DNA of 64,000 nucleotides from positions 116,341 through 180,340 of the forward strand of contig JADJFE010000013.1 of the NCBI GenBank assembly GCA_016708725.1. The letters are read 5' to 3'. This document shows positions 34,798-42,652 of this stretch, piece after piece. The position numbers and the translations under genes were made by a program. Numbering within the stretch: the first letter of the stretch is position 1; every line of letters begins with the position of its first letter. Source of the stretch: Candidatus Aalborgicola bjergmarkensis. GTDB taxonomy: Bacteria; Pseudomonadota; Gammaproteobacteria; Burkholderiales; Burkholderiaceae_C. Under the pieces are notes generated by a model. The model was given only the letters and a program-made list of their open reading frames with translations, ran no database searches and was not told where the DNA came from.

Positions 34798-36261
34798 TCA
34801 GGCAGCCTTTTTCCAGGGAGCCTTGGTCAATCCCCAGATCGGGCTGGAAATGGCCATGTCCATGTCACGGGCAAAGATGGCAAAGCCGTCATAGCCGTGG
34901 TAGGGACCGGAATAATCCCAGCTGTGCATTTGCCTAAATGGCACGCCCATCTTCTGGAATACATATTTTTCCTTGATGCCGGAGCCCACCAGGTCGGGCT
35001 TGATTTTGTCCACGAAGTGTTCAAACTCGTAGCCGGTCACATCGTCATAGATCAGTGTGGCATCCTGGACGTAGTGGGCGGTACGCTGGTAATCGTCACC
35101 GTGGGCAAACTCGTAGCCGGTGCCAACCACCACCATGCCCAGGTCTTCGTAGGCGCCAATCACGTGGCGGGGACGCAAGCCACCCACGTACAACATGACC
35201 GTCTTGCCTTGCAGACGCGGTTTGTATTTGTCGATCACCGCCTGCATGAGCGGCTTGTATTTGGCAATCACCTCTTCCGCCTTGGCCTTGATGCTGTCAT
35301 CAAAATGGCTGGCGATTTCGCGCAGGCTGGCCTCGATCTTGCTCGGCCCGAAGAAGTTGTACTCCACCCAGGGAATGCCGTACTTTTCTTCCATGTGGCG
35401 GCTGATGTAGTTCATGGAACGGTAGCAGTGCAGCACATTGAGTTTGGCCTTGGGGGTGTTTTCAATTTCGGCAATCGTGCCGTCACCCGACCACTGCGAT
35501 ATGACGCGCAGGCCCATTTCCTCCAGCAGAATGCGGCTTGACCAGGCATCGCCGCCGATGTTGTAGTCGCCGATGATGGCCACGTCGTAGGGGGTCGAGA
35601 CAAACCCCGTGCTTTTTTTCGGGTCCGTCTTGTCGAACACCCAATCCCGGATGGTGTCGTTGGCCAGGTGGTGGCCCAGCGACTGGCTCACACCACGAAA
35701 ACCTTCGCAGCGCACCGGCACAATGGTCTTGCCACCAAGTTCCTGGCTCTTTTTCTTCGATACCGCCTCGATGTCGTCACCAATCAGGCCGATGGGACAT
35801 TCCGACTGGATCGAGATGCCCTTGTTCAAAGGGAAAAGAACCTGAATTTCATCAATGATCTTGTCGAGCTTCTTGTCGCCACCGAAGACGATGTCTTTTT
35901 CCTGAAAGTCGGAGGTGAATTGCATCGTCACAAAGCTGTCAACCCCCGTGTTGCCGATGTAGTAATTGCGCCGGTTGGCCCAGGAATACTGGCCGCAGCC
36001 GACGGGGCCATGGCTGATGTGTACCATGTCCTTGATGGGCCCCCACACCACGCCTTTGGAGCCCGCGTAGGCGCAGCCACGAATGGTCATGACGCCGGGC
36101 AGTGACTTGATATTGGACTTGACACCGCAGTCGGGCTTGCCCGATTCATAGGTGTTCAGGTGCTTGGCACGCCGCTTGGCCATCTTTTCCGGATAGACCT
36201 TCAGCACTTCATCAATCAAGGCCTTGTTCGTGGCCTTGCGCTCTTCAACGGTGGCAGTCAT
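34798..36261 (-). CDS. nifD: Nitrogenase MoFe protein alpha subunit NifD
   Basis: 487 residues. Holds the FeMo cofactor: Cys in NVLHCYRSMNYISRHMEEKYG and His in RQMHSWDYSGPYHG are the two protein ligands. P-cluster Cys lie in IRGCAYAGSKG, GPVGCGQYSWANRRNYY and SECPIGLIGDD. A GGAG site precedes the ATG by 8 nt. It lies 21 bp after nifH. Confidence 0.99.
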   Translation of the reverse strand: MTATVEERKATNKALIDEVLKVYPEKMAKRRAKHLNTYESGKPDCGVKSNIKSLPGVMTIRGCAYAGSKGVVWGPIKDMVHISHGPVGCGQYSWANRRNYYIGNTGVDSFVTMQFTSDFQEKDIVFGGDKKLDKIIDEIQVLFPLNKGISIQSECPIGLIGDDIEAVSKKKSQELGGKTIVPVRCEGFRGVSQSLGHHLANDTIRDWVFDKTDPKKSTGFVSTPYDVAIIGDYNIGGDAWSSRILLEEMGLRVISQWSGDGTIAEIENTPKAKLNVLHCYRSMNYISRHMEEKYGIPWVEYNFFGPSKIEASLREIASHFDDSIKAKAEEVIAKYKPLMQAVIDKYKPRLQGKTVMLYVGGLRPRHVIGAYEDLGMVVVGTGYEFAHGDDYQRTAHYVQDATLIYDDVTGYEFEHFVDKIKPDLVGSGIKEKYVFQKMGVPFRQMHSWDYSGPYHGYDGFAIFARDMDMAISSPIWGLTKAPWKKAA

Positions 36262-36282
36262 AGGGGAACTCCAGTAGGGGTG

Positions 36283-37167
36283 TTAAGCAATCGCCAGTTC
36301 GGCAGCCTTCTTGCCGACTTGTGACTCGTCGATTTGGTCCATGATTCCAAACTCCATCAGCATGTCTTCGAGCTGATCCATGGTGATGGGGGTTGGAATG
36401 GTTCCGTTGCCCGCGTTGTTGTGAATCTTGGAAGCCAGTGTCCGGTACTCGGCGGCCTGCTTGGAGTCGGGGGCAAACTCGATCACGGTCATGCGACGCA
36501 ACTCGGCGTGCTGCACAATGTTGTCGCGTGGTACGAAGTGGATCAGCCTGGAGCCCAGCATGGTGGCCAGTTCGGTGGCCAGCTCCAGTTCCTTGTCGGT
36601 CTGGCGCTCGTTGCACACCAGGCCCCCCAGACGCACACCACCCGAGTTGGCGTATTTCAGAATGCCCTTGGAGATGTTGTTGGCGGCGTACATGGCCATC
36701 ATCTCGCCCGACATGACGATGTAGATTTCCTGTGCCTTGTTCTCACGAATCGGCATGGCAAAGCCACCACACACCACGTCACCCAGGACGTCGTAAGACA
36801 CATAGTCCACGCCGTCGTAGGCGCCGTTTTCTTCCAGGAAGTTGATCGAAGTGATCACACCGCGCCCGGCACAGCCAACACCTGGCTCGGGGCCGCCGGA
36901 TTCCACGCAGCGGATATTCTTGTAGCCGATCTTCATCACGTCTTCGAGTTCCAGGTCCTCCACGGAACCCGCTTCTGCCGCCAGCGACAAGATGGTGTCC
37001 TGTGCCTTGGCGTGCAGGATCAGACGGGTGGAGTCGGCCTTGGGGTCGCAGCCGACGATGAGAATTTTCTGTCCCAGGTCGCTCAGTGCAGCCAGGGTGT
37101 TTTGCGAGGTGGTCGATTTACCGATGCCACCTTTGCCGTAGAAAGCGATTTGCCGAAGTTTAGCCAT
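36283..37167 (-). CDS. nifH: Nitrogenase iron protein NifH
   Basis: 294 residues. The dinitrogenase reductase: Walker A GKGGIGKSTTSQN, 4Fe-4S ligand Cys in GVGCAGRGVITSIN and GDVVCGGFAMPIR. The Arg in CAGRGV is the residue ADP-ribosylated by DraT, encoded just across the divergent promoter, so the switch system and its target are side by side. ATG 37167 follows GGAG at 7 nt. Sigma-54 promoter at 37239-37254. Confidence 0.99.
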   Translation of the reverse strand: MAKLRQIAFYGKGGIGKSTTSQNTLAALSDLGQKILIVGCDPKADSTRLILHAKAQDTILSLAAEAGSVEDLELEDVMKIGYKNIRCVESGGPEPGVGCAGRGVITSINFLEENGAYDGVDYVSYDVLGDVVCGGFAMPIRENKAQEIYIVMSGEMMAMYAANNISKGILKYANSGGVRLGGLVCNERQTDKELELATELATMLGSRLIHFVPRDNIVQHAELRRMTVIEFAPDSKQAAEYRTLASKIHNNAGNGTIPTPITMDQLEDMLMEFGIMDQIDESQVGKKAAELAIA

Positions 37168-37238
37168 TGCAGTACTCCATTCAGGAAGGTTAGGAAGGGT
37201 TGAAAATAAGGTTGCGCAGGTCCGTGCAGCATCCCTAT

Positions 37239-37254
37239 TGCAGCTTCCATGCCA
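37239..37254 (-). promoter_or_regulatory. Sigma-54 promoter of nifHDK
   Basis: Minus strand TGGCATG-GAAG-CTGCA: two mismatches to consensus, invariant GG and GC kept at correct spacing. Expected start of transcription about 37227, a 60-nt leader before nifH. Confidence 0.8.
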
Positions 37255-37348
37255 TGCGTAATCGGTACTACAAAATATTTGCAGATTTAGCGCTTCTTCA
37301 TAGGGAAAACAGGCTTTTTTCCATAGATGCGTACACGATTATTCCGAT

Positions 37349-37364
37349 TGTTCACTTCCCGACA
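37349..37364. promoter_or_regulatory. NifA upstream activator site
   Basis: TGTTCACTTCCCGACA, an exact TGT-N10-ACA. It is about 95-110 bp from each of the two divergent sigma-54 promoters, the normal enhancer distance, and is the only exact site seen in the 342-bp gap. Confidence 0.8.
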
Positions 37365-37455
37365 AAACGGGATTTCTTGTCGCAAACCGCTCCTGTTACG
37401 CAGCCAATCCCGCAACTTTTGTCGCGTTTGCAGCCTTCCTTGCCCGTTTGCGACT

Positions 37456-37471
37456 TGGTACGGTCATTGCT
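37456..37471 (+). promoter_or_regulatory. Sigma-54 promoter of the draTG-nifQ operon
   Basis: TGGTACG-GTCA-TTGCT, one mismatch to TGGCACG-N4-TTGCW. Expected transcription start about 37483, 27 nt before the ATG at 37510. Confidence 0.85.
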
Positions 37472-37509
37472 CATGTATGTGGACGAGTAACCCCAACCAA
37501 GGAATCTTC

Positions 37510-38118
37510 ATGACTGCAACCATATCCCCCACCGAAATCAGCGACACCGCATTTGCGCGACTGGAGGAAGAGGGTCGTTTGCTCAACCCCGTTCTCAAGG
37601 CACCTACCGCTACTTCGGGACGCTTTGGCTTTCGTGGCGAACTGGCCCTGCGCTTTGCACCCAAGCTCGCGGACGAAGCACGTCCGCCCGAATTGCTGTG
37701 CGCCCAGGCCATGGCGGTTGCTTCAGCCGGTGAAAAATTCCTGCCTTTTTTTGCCGGTTACCTGCTCAGTTTTGCGTACCTCAAAGATGTAGCCGAAGTG
37801 CTGGGCGACACCTTGAGCGCCAGTGGCAAATACTTCCTGTTTTGTAACAACATCGACCTGTCCAGGAAATACCAGGTTCCCTACAAGGGTGCCACGTTCT
37901 ACGTGCTGCCGATTGACGAGTCCACGGTGTACAACGAGTTGCTGGACCTGTTCTACCTGGAAAAGAACGATCTGAAGAAAAAGGACACCGCTGGCAAGCT
38001 CGACGCTGTAGCGAATGCCGGGCTCAAGTTCAACCTCAGCTTTGAAACCATCACCTACGAGGAAGGTCTGAAATTGATGGGTCCGGTGCGCAACCCGAAC
38101 GAGAACCGCCCGGTCTGA
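37510..38118 (+). CDS. Uncharacterised protein leading the draTG operon
   Basis: 202 residues; not recognised. The start ATG has AAGGAA 8 nt upstream. It appears cytosolic and mixed alpha/beta: a conserved-looking GRFGFRGELALRFAPKLADE, a hydrophobic helix around FFAGYLLSFAYLKDVAEVLG, KYFLFCNNIDLSRKYQVPYKG and a C-terminal FNLSFETITYEEGLKL. No Fe-S motif, nucleotide loop or helix-turn-helix is visible. It is the first gene behind a sigma-54/NifA promoter and lies 5 bp before draT, so a role in nitrogenase function or its ADP-ribosylation is a reasonable inference. Confidence 0.85.
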   Translation: MTATISPTEISDTAFARLEEEGRLLNPVLKAPTATSGRFGFRGELALRFAPKLADEARPPELLCAQAMAVASAGEKFLPFFAGYLLSFAYLKDVAEVLGDTLSASGKYFLFCNNIDLSRKYQVPYKGATFYVLPIDESTVYNELLDLFYLEKNDLKKKDTAGKLDAVANAGLKFNLSFETITYEEGLKLMGPVRNPNENRPV

Positions 38119-38123
38119 CAGCG

Positions 38124-38978
38124 TTGGCATACGAAGATAGCCCGGACCAACCCCAGCGCTGGTACGCAACCAATCTGGTTGGCGTGCCGACGCGCGTGTT
38201 GGCAAGCACCGACTTCAACCGGCATCCGGTGCCGCTGGCCATTGCCGGAACCTGCCAGACGCATCCGGGACTGTTTGCATTGCTAGAAGGAAGCCAGAAC
38301 CCCAACGAGGCACACGATATGTTTGTTCACTACCTCAATATCGCCTTTGGTCTGCGCAAACCCACAGCCCATGAGCTCAGTGGTATGGGAAAGTCGGAGC
38401 AGCGGCGTTGGAAAAGCAGTTGGCGCAAATTGCTGCAGGGCTGGGGAATGGACTCCAATGGCGTGGCCGGAGCGGTTCTCAAAGGCTGGGTTGAAAGCCG
38501 CTTTGGCCTGGTTCCAGGTTTTCACAAGGCGCCACTGACACGTTTTCCATCCCCGGCCTGGATTGCCTACCTGCAGGAAAAAGCGTCGAGTCGCCTGAAC
38601 AACAACAACATCTACCAGCAGCTGGATTTGCTGTTTGAATTTTGCCAGTGGACGCTGCGGCGCATGCAACTGCAAAAGGGTGCGGATACCCCACCCAGCC
38701 AGCACCTGCGGCTGTGGCGCGGCAGCAACCGATGCGAAGAGCAATTGATTGCCGGCAGACTGCAAGACAAGCACTGCACGGTGCGTCTGAATAACGTGGT
38801 GTCGTTCAGCCTGTCCAGGGAGGATGCCTCCTGCTTCGGCGACTGGGTATTTGAAGTACAGGTTCCCCTGTGCAAGGTGCTGGTGTTCCCTGACCTGATG
38901 CCCGGCCAGGTGCTCCAGGGCGAACAGGAAGTATTGGCTCTGGGTGGGGACTACGAAGTGGTGGCACGTTATGACTGA
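38124..38978 (+). CDS. draT: Dinitrogenase reductase ADP-ribosyltransferase DraT
   Basis: 284 residues from a TTG at 38124 (no nearby ATG in frame; CTG 38115 is another option). DraT transfers ADP-ribose from NAD to the NifH arginine after ammonium or darkness/energy signals, turning nitrogenase off. Family features: WYATNLVGVPTRVLASTDFN at the start, the HDMFVHYLNIAFGLRK region and the RLWRGSNRCEEQ segment with the NAD-binding arginine. It overlaps draG by 8 nt. Confidence 0.93.
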   Translation: MAYEDSPDQPQRWYATNLVGVPTRVLASTDFNRHPVPLAIAGTCQTHPGLFALLEGSQNPNEAHDMFVHYLNIAFGLRKPTAHELSGMGKSEQRRWKSSWRKLLQGWGMDSNGVAGAVLKGWVESRFGLVPGFHKAPLTRFPSPAWIAYLQEKASSRLNNNNIYQQLDLLFEFCQWTLRRMQLQKGADTPPSQHLRLWRGSNRCEEQLIAGRLQDKHCTVRLNNVVSFSLSREDASCFGDWVFEVQVPLCKVLVFPDLMPGQVLQGEQEVLALGGDYEVVARYD

Positions 38979-39885
38979 TCTGCATGACCGTGCCCTGGGT
39001 GCCTACCTGGGACTTGCCATGGGCGATGCCCTGGGTGCAACCGTCGAGTTCATGCGCCCGCGCGAGATCAAGGCCCAATACGGCGTCCACCGTGACATCA
39101 TCGGTGGCGGTTGGCTCAAACTTGCAGCAGGCCAGGTGACGGATGACACCACCATGAGCCTGGCTTTGGGTGACGCCCTGCTGCAAGGAGGTCGCCAGGC
39201 TTTGGCCGATCTTTCCAGTGGAGATGCCACCTTGATCCGAAACATCGGCGACGCTTACGTCCGCTGGTTCAAAGGTAAACCCGTGGATTGCGGCAACACC
39301 TGTCGCCGAGGCATTCGGCGCTACATGAATGAAGGCACCCTGGCTGGAGAGTACAACCCAGGTGATGGCGGCAACGGTGCGTTGATGCGCAACCTGCCCG
39401 CCGTGCTGGCCACACTGGGTGACGATGCGGCTTTTGTACGCCTGTCCATCGCCCAGGCACACCTGACACATAACCATCCCTTGTCCGACGCAGCCATTCT
39501 GGGGCTGGGCCGCGTGCTTGGGTCTTTGCTGGGCGGCATGAACCACAGCGACTGCCAGGCGTGGGCCGTGCAGTGGGTTACAGACAACCCGGAGTTTCGC
39601 TTCACGCCCTACCGTGGCTATGCGACGGCCTACGTCGTAGACACCGTACAAACTGTCCTGCACTACCTCACGTTGCATGACGACTTTGAAGCAGCCATGG
39701 TCGCCACCGTGAACCAGGGGGACGACGCCGATACCACCGGCGCGCTGGTGGGCATGCTGGCTGGCGCACGTTGCGGCGCTTCCCGATTGCCACAACGCTG
39801 GCTACATCGCCTGAACAAACCCACCGTACAAGCCATCACCCACCAGACCAAGGGCTTGCTGGCCCTGGCACAAACACCCCGATAA
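38971..39885 (+). CDS. draG: ADP-ribosyl-dinitrogen reductase hydrolase DraG
   Basis: 304 residues. Removes ADP-ribose from NifH Arg, restoring activity. An ADP-ribosylglycohydrolase with binuclear Mn site: GLAMGDALGATVEFM, TDDTTMSLALGDAL, and the C-terminal QGGDDADTTGALVGMLAGARCG, where the Asp residues bind metal. ATG 38971 sits inside the end of draT, giving coupling. Confidence 0.97.
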   Translation: MTDLHDRALGAYLGLAMGDALGATVEFMRPREIKAQYGVHRDIIGGGWLKLAAGQVTDDTTMSLALGDALLQGGRQALADLSSGDATLIRNIGDAYVRWFKGKPVDCGNTCRRGIRRYMNEGTLAGEYNPGDGGNGALMRNLPAVLATLGDDAAFVRLSIAQAHLTHNHPLSDAAILGLGRVLGSLLGGMNHSDCQAWAVQWVTDNPEFRFTPYRGYATAYVVDTVQTVLHYLTLHDDFEAAMVATVNQGDDADTTGALVGMLAGARCGASRLPQRWLHRLNKPTVQAITHQTKGLLALAQTPR

Positions 39886-39902
39886 CCTGAAAGGAGATCG
39901 CC

Positions 39903-40154
39903 ATGCCCCTCTATGACTACCACTGCCAGGCCTGCGACAAGCGTTTTGAAATCCTGGTGCGCGCAAGCGATACACCCGCATGCCCGCAATGCCAGAGTAC
40001 CGCGCTGGAAAAATGTGTCTCCCGCATCGCCCCGGCAGGCAAGATCGAAGCCATCCGCATGGCACACCGCCGCGTGGCCGCAGCACAGGGACACTTCGAC
40101 CACTACAGCCCATCGGACAAGGCAAAACTGCTGCAGGGCAAGAAGAACATCTAA
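39903..40154 (+). CDS. FmdB-type zinc ribbon protein
   Basis: 83 residues. PLYDYHCQACDKRFEILV and then CPQC form the two CxxC knuckles of the FmdB/CxxC-CxxC-SSSS family of putative regulators. AAGGAGAT lies 6 nt before the ATG. The Zn-ribbon protein is commonly found in nif regions next to draG; its target is unknown. Confidence 0.88.
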   Translation: MPLYDYHCQACDKRFEILVRASDTPACPQCQSTALEKCVSRIAPAGKIEAIRMAHRRVAAAQGHFDHYSPSDKAKLLQGKKNI

Positions 40155-40174
40155 CATCCAATACGACCAAAAAC

Positions 40175-40561
40175 ATGAAAATTGCCATTGCCACCAAGAA
40201 TGACTGGAAGGTCGTCTCCGGTCATGCCGGTCAGGCCAGGGACTGGCTGGTGTTTGACTGCCAGCCTGGGACTCCTCAACCAACACCACAGCGGATTCAG
40301 CTTGACAAGGAGCATCTCCCGCACCACTTTCGCGATGATGGCCCGCATCCACTACACGGCGTTGAAATCATCGTTGCTGCCAGTGCCGGTGACGGTTACC
40401 TGCGCCATATGCAGCAATGGGGTGCCACCGTCCTGCTGACCGGAGAAACCGACCCTTACCGTGCCCTGGAAAAAATCCTGGCCGGCGAAGCTCTGGCCGA
40501 TACGCGCTTCGACATCACAACCACCCTATGCAAGTTGCGGGACTTGTTCTCGCGCCACTAA
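40175..40561 (+). CDS. NifX/NifB-type Fe-Mo cofactor binding domain protein
   Basis: 128 residues. A stand-alone dinitrogenase iron-molybdenum cofactor domain: KIAIATKNDWKVVSGHAGQARDW at the start and GVEIIVAASAGDGYLRHM in the middle, parallel to NifX (28055-28465) in this window. It may act as a second cofactor carrier or a NafY-like chaperone. Lies 20 bp after the FmdB-type gene and 13 bp before nifQ. Confidence 0.85.
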   Translation: MKIAIATKNDWKVVSGHAGQARDWLVFDCQPGTPQPTPQRIQLDKEHLPHHFRDDGPHPLHGVEIIVAASAGDGYLRHMQQWGATVLLTGETDPYRALEKILAGEALADTRFDITTTLCKLRDLFSRH

Positions 40562-40574
40562 TGCCACTAATGCC

Positions 40575-41138
40575 ATGAACACGCCATCCGAGCGAGCCCA
40601 GCGGGTAGCTCAACTGCTGGAGAGACCCGCTGCTGCACACGCAGTTGCCGACCCCTTGCGCCCACTGCTGGCCAGCATGCTGGCAGGGCGCACGCTGGGG
40701 GAAGGCGTGTTGCCGGGTACGCTGGGTCTGCTACCTGCCGAGTTTCGGCGCCTCGTGGATGACTATTTCCCCGGTATGGATGTCGAACACGTCAGCGCTG
40801 GTGCGCATGCAATCGAGGAACTGGGCGACCTCTTTGACCTTTTGGTGGCACATCGGGCAAAACGGCAGGAATCAGAAGTCTGGCTGGCCCGCAGCGTTGC
40901 CTGGGGCTGCGGCGGGTGTGATCACCTGTGGCAAGACCTGGGCCTGGCGCACCGTGGCGAGTTGTCCTTCCTGATGCAAACGGCCTTTACCAGTCTGGCG
41001 GCACTGAACGTCAACGACATGAAGTGGAAGAAATTCATCTACCGCCAGTACTGCAGCAAAGAAGGCATTTATGTGTGCCCGACACCCTCCTGCGCAGAAT
41101 GTGCGGACTTCAACACCTGTTACGCACCCGAGGGGTAA
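40575..41138 (+). CDS. nifQ: Molybdenum donor protein NifQ
   Basis: 187 residues. NifQ carries a [Mo-3Fe-4S] cluster and supplies molybdenum to NifEN. The C-terminal Cys cluster CSKEGIYVCPTPSCAECADF-NTC (C-x7-C-x4-C-x2-C-x5-C) and the WGCGGCDHLWQDLGL segment are diagnostic. Last gene of the NifA-driven plus-strand operon. The region 41139-41330 after it holds a dispersed repeat and a short hairpin (about 41291-41313) but no gene. Confidence 0.95.
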   Translation: MNTPSERAQRVAQLLERPAAAHAVADPLRPLLASMLAGRTLGEGVLPGTLGLLPAEFRRLVDDYFPGMDVEHVSAGAHAIEELGDLFDLLVAHRAKRQESEVWLARSVAWGCGGCDHLWQDLGLAHRGELSFLMQTAFTSLAALNVNDMKWKKFIYRQYCSKEGIYVCPTPSCAECADFNTCYAPEG

Positions 41139-41164
41139 CGTGCCTATGGCATTTAAGCCAAACA

Positions 41165-41212
41165 TGGCTGTAGCGCTTATGAAAAGCGCGGGTACAGCTA
41201 TTGAAATTGCAG
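41165..41212 (+). repeat. Dispersed 45-bp repeat after nifQ
   Basis: GGCTGTAGCGCTTATGAAAA then GCGCGGGTACAGCTATTGAA. It lies in the convergent gap between nifQ and the proQ-like gene. Confidence 0.7.
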
Positions 41213-41330
41213 CATGCCAACTTCACTTTTCGCTTTCACCAGGATGCGTATAGAAAACCAGCGCCGCCGTGTCAGGGTGTCCCGGTTTTCACCATCGGGG
41301 ATCAGCCGATGGTTAGGCGTGGCTTAAAAC

Positions 41331-41924
41331 TTATTGCCGTGTAATATCAACGCGATCAAGCCACACCTGTGCCTTGATCTTGTGCTTTGGTGCCACTGTG
41401 CCCGCCACGCTCCCGTCAAGGTTGACGCGCTCACCCAGCAGCAATAGGCCGCGCTGATAGGCTTCTTGTGTGGTGTGGGCGTGCAGCAATTCAGACACCA
41501 GTGCATTCAACGCTGATGCCGATATGCCCTCGCACTGGGGCAGTGCCAGCAGTTCGGCAATGACGCGCTGGCGGGTGCCTATTGCAAGGGGGTGATAAAT
41601 CGCCACTCCGTCAATCAACACCACGTCCGTGATGATGGTCTTTGCCGCGAAGTAGGCTGCTACCAATGGTTTAGCCTGCGCCAGTTGCGCCCGTTTTCGC
41701 GCTGCTGCCTCGCTGCCTAGGCGAATGTTCTCCAGTCGCTTGGCCTCTTTTTCTGCCTTGAGTGCTGCGGCCTTTTCCGTCTTCGATGGGCTGGGGGACT
41801 TCGGGGGCTTACTCTCGACGCTTTTATTTAAGGCTGGTGTGCTTTTTTGCACATCGCTTGCAGGTGTTGCCAGCGGTGCAGGCTTCTTTTTCAGCGTCAG
41901 CTTGGGGCGTGGTATGTCGGTCAT
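41331..41924 (-). CDS. ProQ/FinO-family RNA chaperone
   Basis: 197 residues. An N-terminal Lys/Pro/Ser-rich disordered tail (about 1-75) leads to a helical ProQ/FinO domain, seen in the segments AIYHPLAIGTRQRVIAELL and ISASALNALVSELLHAHTTQEAYQRG. Such proteins bind structured RNA ends and sRNAs. A C-terminal charged extension ends VDITRQ. It is a stand-alone gene convergent with nifQ. Confidence 0.85.
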   Translation of the reverse strand: MTDIPRPKLTLKKKPAPLATPASDVQKSTPALNKSVESKPPKSPSPSKTEKAAALKAEKEAKRLENIRLGSEAAARKRAQLAQAKPLVAAYFAAKTIITDVVLIDGVAIYHPLAIGTRQRVIAELLALPQCEGISASALNALVSELLHAHTTQEAYQRGLLLLGERVNLDGSVAGTVAPKHKIKAQVWLDRVDITRQ

Positions 41925-42061
41925 GGTGCCTATGGTGTTTCTATAAGGTGTCTATGGTGTCTATGCCGCTTTGAACTGGATCACATCGCCGCCCGCTGCC
42001 AGTTTGTCCAGATAGTCGGCCCATACTTGCAGCATGGATGTTCGATCTTGATTTGCCAATG

Positions 42062-42097
42062 AAAAAGGCCGCTAAGTGGTGTTCCTTAGCGGCCTTT
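42062..42097 (-). terminator. Rho-independent terminator after tRNA-Thr
   Basis: A stem of about 12 bp (AAAGGCCGCTAAG pairing with CTTAGCGGCCTTT) followed on the minus strand by a T run, 12 bp beyond the tRNA end. Confidence 0.9.
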
Positions 42098-42108
42098 AGA
42101 TGTGCCAA

Positions 42109-42184
42109 TGGTGCCGATTATCGGATTCGAACTGATGACCTACCGCTTACAAGGCGGTTGCTCTACCAACTGAGCTAAATCGGC
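42109..42184 (-). tRNA. tRNA-Thr (UGU)
   Basis: A 76-nt cloverleaf with encoded CCA: acceptor GCCGATT pairing with AATCGGC, D-arm GCTCAGTTGGTAGAGC, anticodon stem-loop CCGCC-TTGTAAG-CGG with anticodon TGT, and T-arm with GTTCGAATC. Confidence 0.97.
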
Positions 42185-42237
42185 GCGGGACGGATTCTAC
42201 TATGAATACTCCATGCATCTTCGTTGTAAGGCAACAC

Positions 42238-42633
42238 GGGTGTGATTCAAGTGATGTGGTCGTTGGATTTAGCTCCCTCGCCCCAGCGGGGAGAGCATAC
42301 AAGGGCTGGGGAGAGGGGCTGCTGGTGGCTTTGCGCTGGAATTTCATATCGCCCGTGATATTACACATGCAAAAACTGCGATGCGAAACCCTCTTGCAAG
42401 CCTTTGTGGCATCTTTTTGGCCACAAATAAGGCATCAAATAAGCCTCCAGCCCCCGTGGGATGTGCGGCTGCAGCTATTAATAGTATAGCAACAATAGCC
42501 CCGTCCACAGCACCGCAGAACATCCAGAGAGCCGCACCATGACAAGCCAGTCCCCTCTCCCCAGCCCTTGTATGCTCTCCCCGCTGGGGCGAGGGAGCTA
42601 AATCCAACGACCACATCACTTGAATCGCACCCA
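42238..42633. mobile_element. MITE-like element, copy B, with target duplication
   Basis: A 396-bp element between perfect 8-bp direct repeats GGCAACAC at 42230-42237 and 42634-42641. The terminal inverted repeats are about 75 bp and nearly perfect: GTGATTCAAGTGATGTGGTC onward through CTCCCTCGCCCCAGCGGGGAG and GGGCTGGGGAGAGGGG. No transposase frame. It must be moved by a transposase elsewhere. It occupies nearly the whole tRNA-Thr / ureG gap. Confidence 0.9.
42446..42490 (+). repeat. Dispersed 45-bp repeat inside MITE copy B
   Basis: AGCCCCCGTGGGATGTGCGG then CTGCAGCTATTAATAGTATAGC. Confidence 0.75.
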
Positions 42634-42652
42634 GGCAACACAGCACAAAGCA

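Noticed and set aside
37211..37236. Alternative sigma-54-like site CTGCACG-GACC near nifH
   Set aside because: GG/GC spacing and the -12 box do not fit; the site at 37239-37254 is much better.
38806..39795. A 329-codon minus-strand frame
   Set aside because: Antisense to draG.
41291..41313. Hairpin ACCATCGG / CCGATGGT between nifQ and the proQ-like gene as a terminator
   Set aside because: The stem is only 8 bp and there is no T run on either strand, so I do not call a terminator.
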